A stretch of 64,000 bases of DNA from Pirellula sp. (GTDB lineage Bacteria; Planctomycetota; Planctomycetia; Pirellulales; PNKZ01). Below the pieces are notes generated by a model. The model was not told the DNA's origin. It ran no database searches and was given only the letters and a program-made list of their open reading frames with translations. The translations under genes were made by a program, and so were the position numbers. The stretch covers positions 186,001 to 250,000 of the forward strand of contig PNKZ01000003.1 in assembly GCA_013822735.1 (NCBI GenBank), read 5' to 3'. Of this stretch, positions 63,201 to 64,000 are shown one piece after another. Numbering within the stretch: the first letter of the stretch is position 1; every line of letters begins with the position of its first letter.

Positions 63201-64000
63201 CGCGTTCCCACCGAACTCGAAAGCCGCATCATGGAAGTGTGGCAGACGATGCTGCCGACCGATTCTCTGCGCTTGGACGACGACTTCTTCCAGCTGGGAG
63301 GCGATTCTCTCAAGGCCATGACGCTCGCGGCGCGATTGGAATCGAAGCTCGAAACCAAATTGGCCGTCAATCTTGTTTATCGCGCTCGGACTCCGGCGGC
63401 GCTGGCCCGAGAGTTGGCCTGCCGCGACGTGACGTATGAGTTGGCTCCCCTCGTCAACTTGCGCGCGGGAGACGGCGCGCGTCCCCTGTTTCTCATCCAC
63501 TCGCTCGGCGGCGATGCTTGGATCTATCGCGAAGTGGTTGAGGAACTCCCGGGCGGCTTCGCGATCTACGGCTTACAGATTCCCGGACTTGACGGAACCG
63601 GTACGACTCCCGACACGATCGAAGCGTCGGCAGAGTTGTTTATAACGCTCGTGAAGAGCTTGCAACCGGTAGGGCCTTACCGAGTGGCGGGGTACTCCTC
63701 CGGCGGGCTCGTGGCGTTCGAGATGGCCCGACAACTCGCCGGCCGCGGCGAGTCGGTGGAGTTTCTCGGCTTGATCGATTCCGGACTGCCGACCTTGATA
63801 GAAGCCGCGGCCGAACCGGGGAATGTCGAGCGACTCCGCGGAGTGGTTCGCAGCATTCCCGGACTCGTCAAAGAAATTTGGGCGATGCCGCGCGGTCGAC
63901 GAATTCCGCGCATCGGCGGATTTCTCCGCCGTTTGTCGCGTCGCATGATGGGCGGCGACGCGCAATCCGAAGGCGAACTTACCGAACGCGATATGCGCGA
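60234..64000 (+). CDS. NRPS: condensation-adenylation-carrier-thioesterase, cut by the window end
   Basis: The frame runs from the ATG at 60234 without a stop to the window edge (1255 codons). The condensation domain begins at once (FSLTPLQHAM) and has its catalytic HHALLDG at residues 141-147. The adenylation domain follows from about 465, with YTSGSTGQPKG, CFDASLEEIF, FNAYGPTEATIC, YYRTGDLALW and NGKTDVARL. The carrier Ser is 1025 (FFQLGGDSLKAM). The thioesterase (from about 1085) has its nucleophile at Ser1155 in GYSSGG. The pocket residues (about D-A-E-D-M-G-A-I-C) match no amino acid I can name. It is complete up to most of the thioesterase and would add and release the last residue of the product. 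Confidence 0.92.
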   Translation, partial: MSIPFSLTPLQHAMVAASLAAPRSGVNVEQWIITLREDVDGGALEGAWRDVVARHSMLRTVIDARDPGAMRQCVLTDLAHPWMELDWSSSTVEAASNRWEEFLAEDRRRDFRFDEADSVTPLWRVVLVRCSDHTRLLCTYHHALLDGRSLALLGRELFARYDHRRNGATAYVDETPAPQFAEFVACLAAHDHEPSATYWRNLLADQPPPVLPYQREARSAGSPKNLATAEVVRTLSQDEWELLRNAAHAAGVTVHNFVQAAWALTLAMNTGADDHTFGSVRACRKQPVAGSDMMLGMLIHTVPFRVQIDWSQSLAEFTHGIRDQQRALREHETTPPARIMRAAGLAGDRTLFPTILMFTDQPAAAMFEVDGRPHPTRSVELREQSDAPWTLVVEAARELTLRLEYNPSQSDSRAAEKLVGQVCRLLAAFPDQLSRPLAELPAVDDATLTLVSAWSSGAAAVPESTTLVELFQRQVEFAPNAIALRCTAGSFSYFELSRLADAAACSLRTHGVRPGDRVCLSLARSAEWIALILGIWKVRAVYVPLDAQYPEARREYILRDASPKLFVVDAMPQQIAVPEETSVVAVAELFAPDGGSPRCDVSAASPEVPAVILYTSGSTGQPKGVVLTHGNLSAQNQAVRRAMDYRSLDRTTTLSSPCFDASLEEIFAPLCAGALLVLPAVDVLSSLQRLQELARAEQLTVLDMPTSLWRELTNGLYESGCEFPGSVRAIMTGGERATAATFARFLQVGGGRIRWFNAYGPTEATICATLYEHDPRQTAAGEAIVTTDEPPAPPIGRPIAGAMVAVVDRCGRPVAPGVAGEVYIGGAGVGLGYWNRDELTQERFVSRPYAALPEGKYYRTGDLALWNDAGQLEYVGRIDGQVKLRGFRIEPAEIEAVLSRHESVRDVVVSVATSPFGTEVLAAFVVPQPQAVFDPDGLRAFAARQLPSYMVPQRLVALAALPLTPNGKTDVARLPDPFSADPARDDVPQRVPTELESRIMEVWQTMLPTDSLRLDDDFFQLGGDSLKAMTLAARLESKLETKLAVNLVYRARTPAALARELACRDVTYELAPLVNLRAGDGARPLFLIHSLGGDAWIYREVVEELPGGFAIYGLQIPGLDGTGTTPDTIEASAELFITLVKSLQPVGPYRVAGYSSGGLVAFEMARQLAGRGESVEFLGLIDSGLPTLIEAAAEPGNVERLRGVVRSIPGLVKEIWAMPRGRRIPRIGGFLRRLSRRMMGGDAQSEGELTERDMR

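Overview
The window looks like chromosomal DNA from a Planctomycetota bacterium, probably of the Pirellulales type. This is an inference from gene content: DUF1501/DUF1800 pairs, a two-haem-motif DUF1549/DUF1553 protein beside a DUF1501 protein, a giant Ser/Thr kinase carrying LamG and DUF1080 (3-keto-disaccharide hydrolase-like) domains, and uniformly GC-rich coding sequence with many genes lacking a clear Shine-Dalgarno site.

Region 1 (1-5436) holds metabolic genes: an aldo/keto reductase, a Gfo/Idh/MocA oxidoreductase, a D-aminoacylase-like amidohydrolase and a soluble transhydrogenase (sthA). Region 2 (5833-29360) is typical planctomycete envelope material: a DUF1800-DUF1501 operon, a secreted unknown protein, a 3805-residue membrane-spanning kinase whose outer part carries seven LamG units plus PD40, DUF1080, NPCBM, C-type lectin and leucine-rich domains, a SYLF protein, a DUF3472 protein and a second DUF1501 gene. 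The last gene of this region is one unbroken reading frame that joins a complete GntR/FCD repressor to a secreted cytochrome-type DUF1549/DUF1553 protein. A cytoplasmic 7-PAS histidine kinase follows (29489-33478).

Region 3 (33641-44866) is an exopolysaccharide locus. A minus-strand operon encodes a Wzc-like chain-length protein with a dead kinase domain, two GT2 glycosyltransferases, a GT4 glycosyltransferase and a flippase. It diverges from a TolC-type outer-membrane protein that has an uncleaved N-terminal anchor and a long Ala/Pro linker. A second GT4 gene closes the locus.

Region 4 (45185 to the window edge) is the most striking part: a hybrid NRPS-PKS biosynthetic operon. It encodes an NRPS with domains formyltransferase, half condensation, adenylation with an embedded luciferase-like monooxygenase, and carrier. 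Next comes a PKS with order KS-AT-KR-DH-ACP-TE. A complete methylmalonyl-CoA supply set follows: B12 subunit, MeaB chaperone, mutase large subunit and epimerase. A C-A-T-TE NRPS runs off the end of the window. The PKS, B12, meaB and mutase genes overlap head to tail, so the vitamin-B12 pathway is built into the assembly-line operon. The simplest reading is a dedicated extender-unit supply from succinyl-CoA, although the acyltransferase motifs do not look like classical methylmalonyl-selective ones.

No rRNA, tRNA, CRISPR array, transposase or phage gene was recognised.
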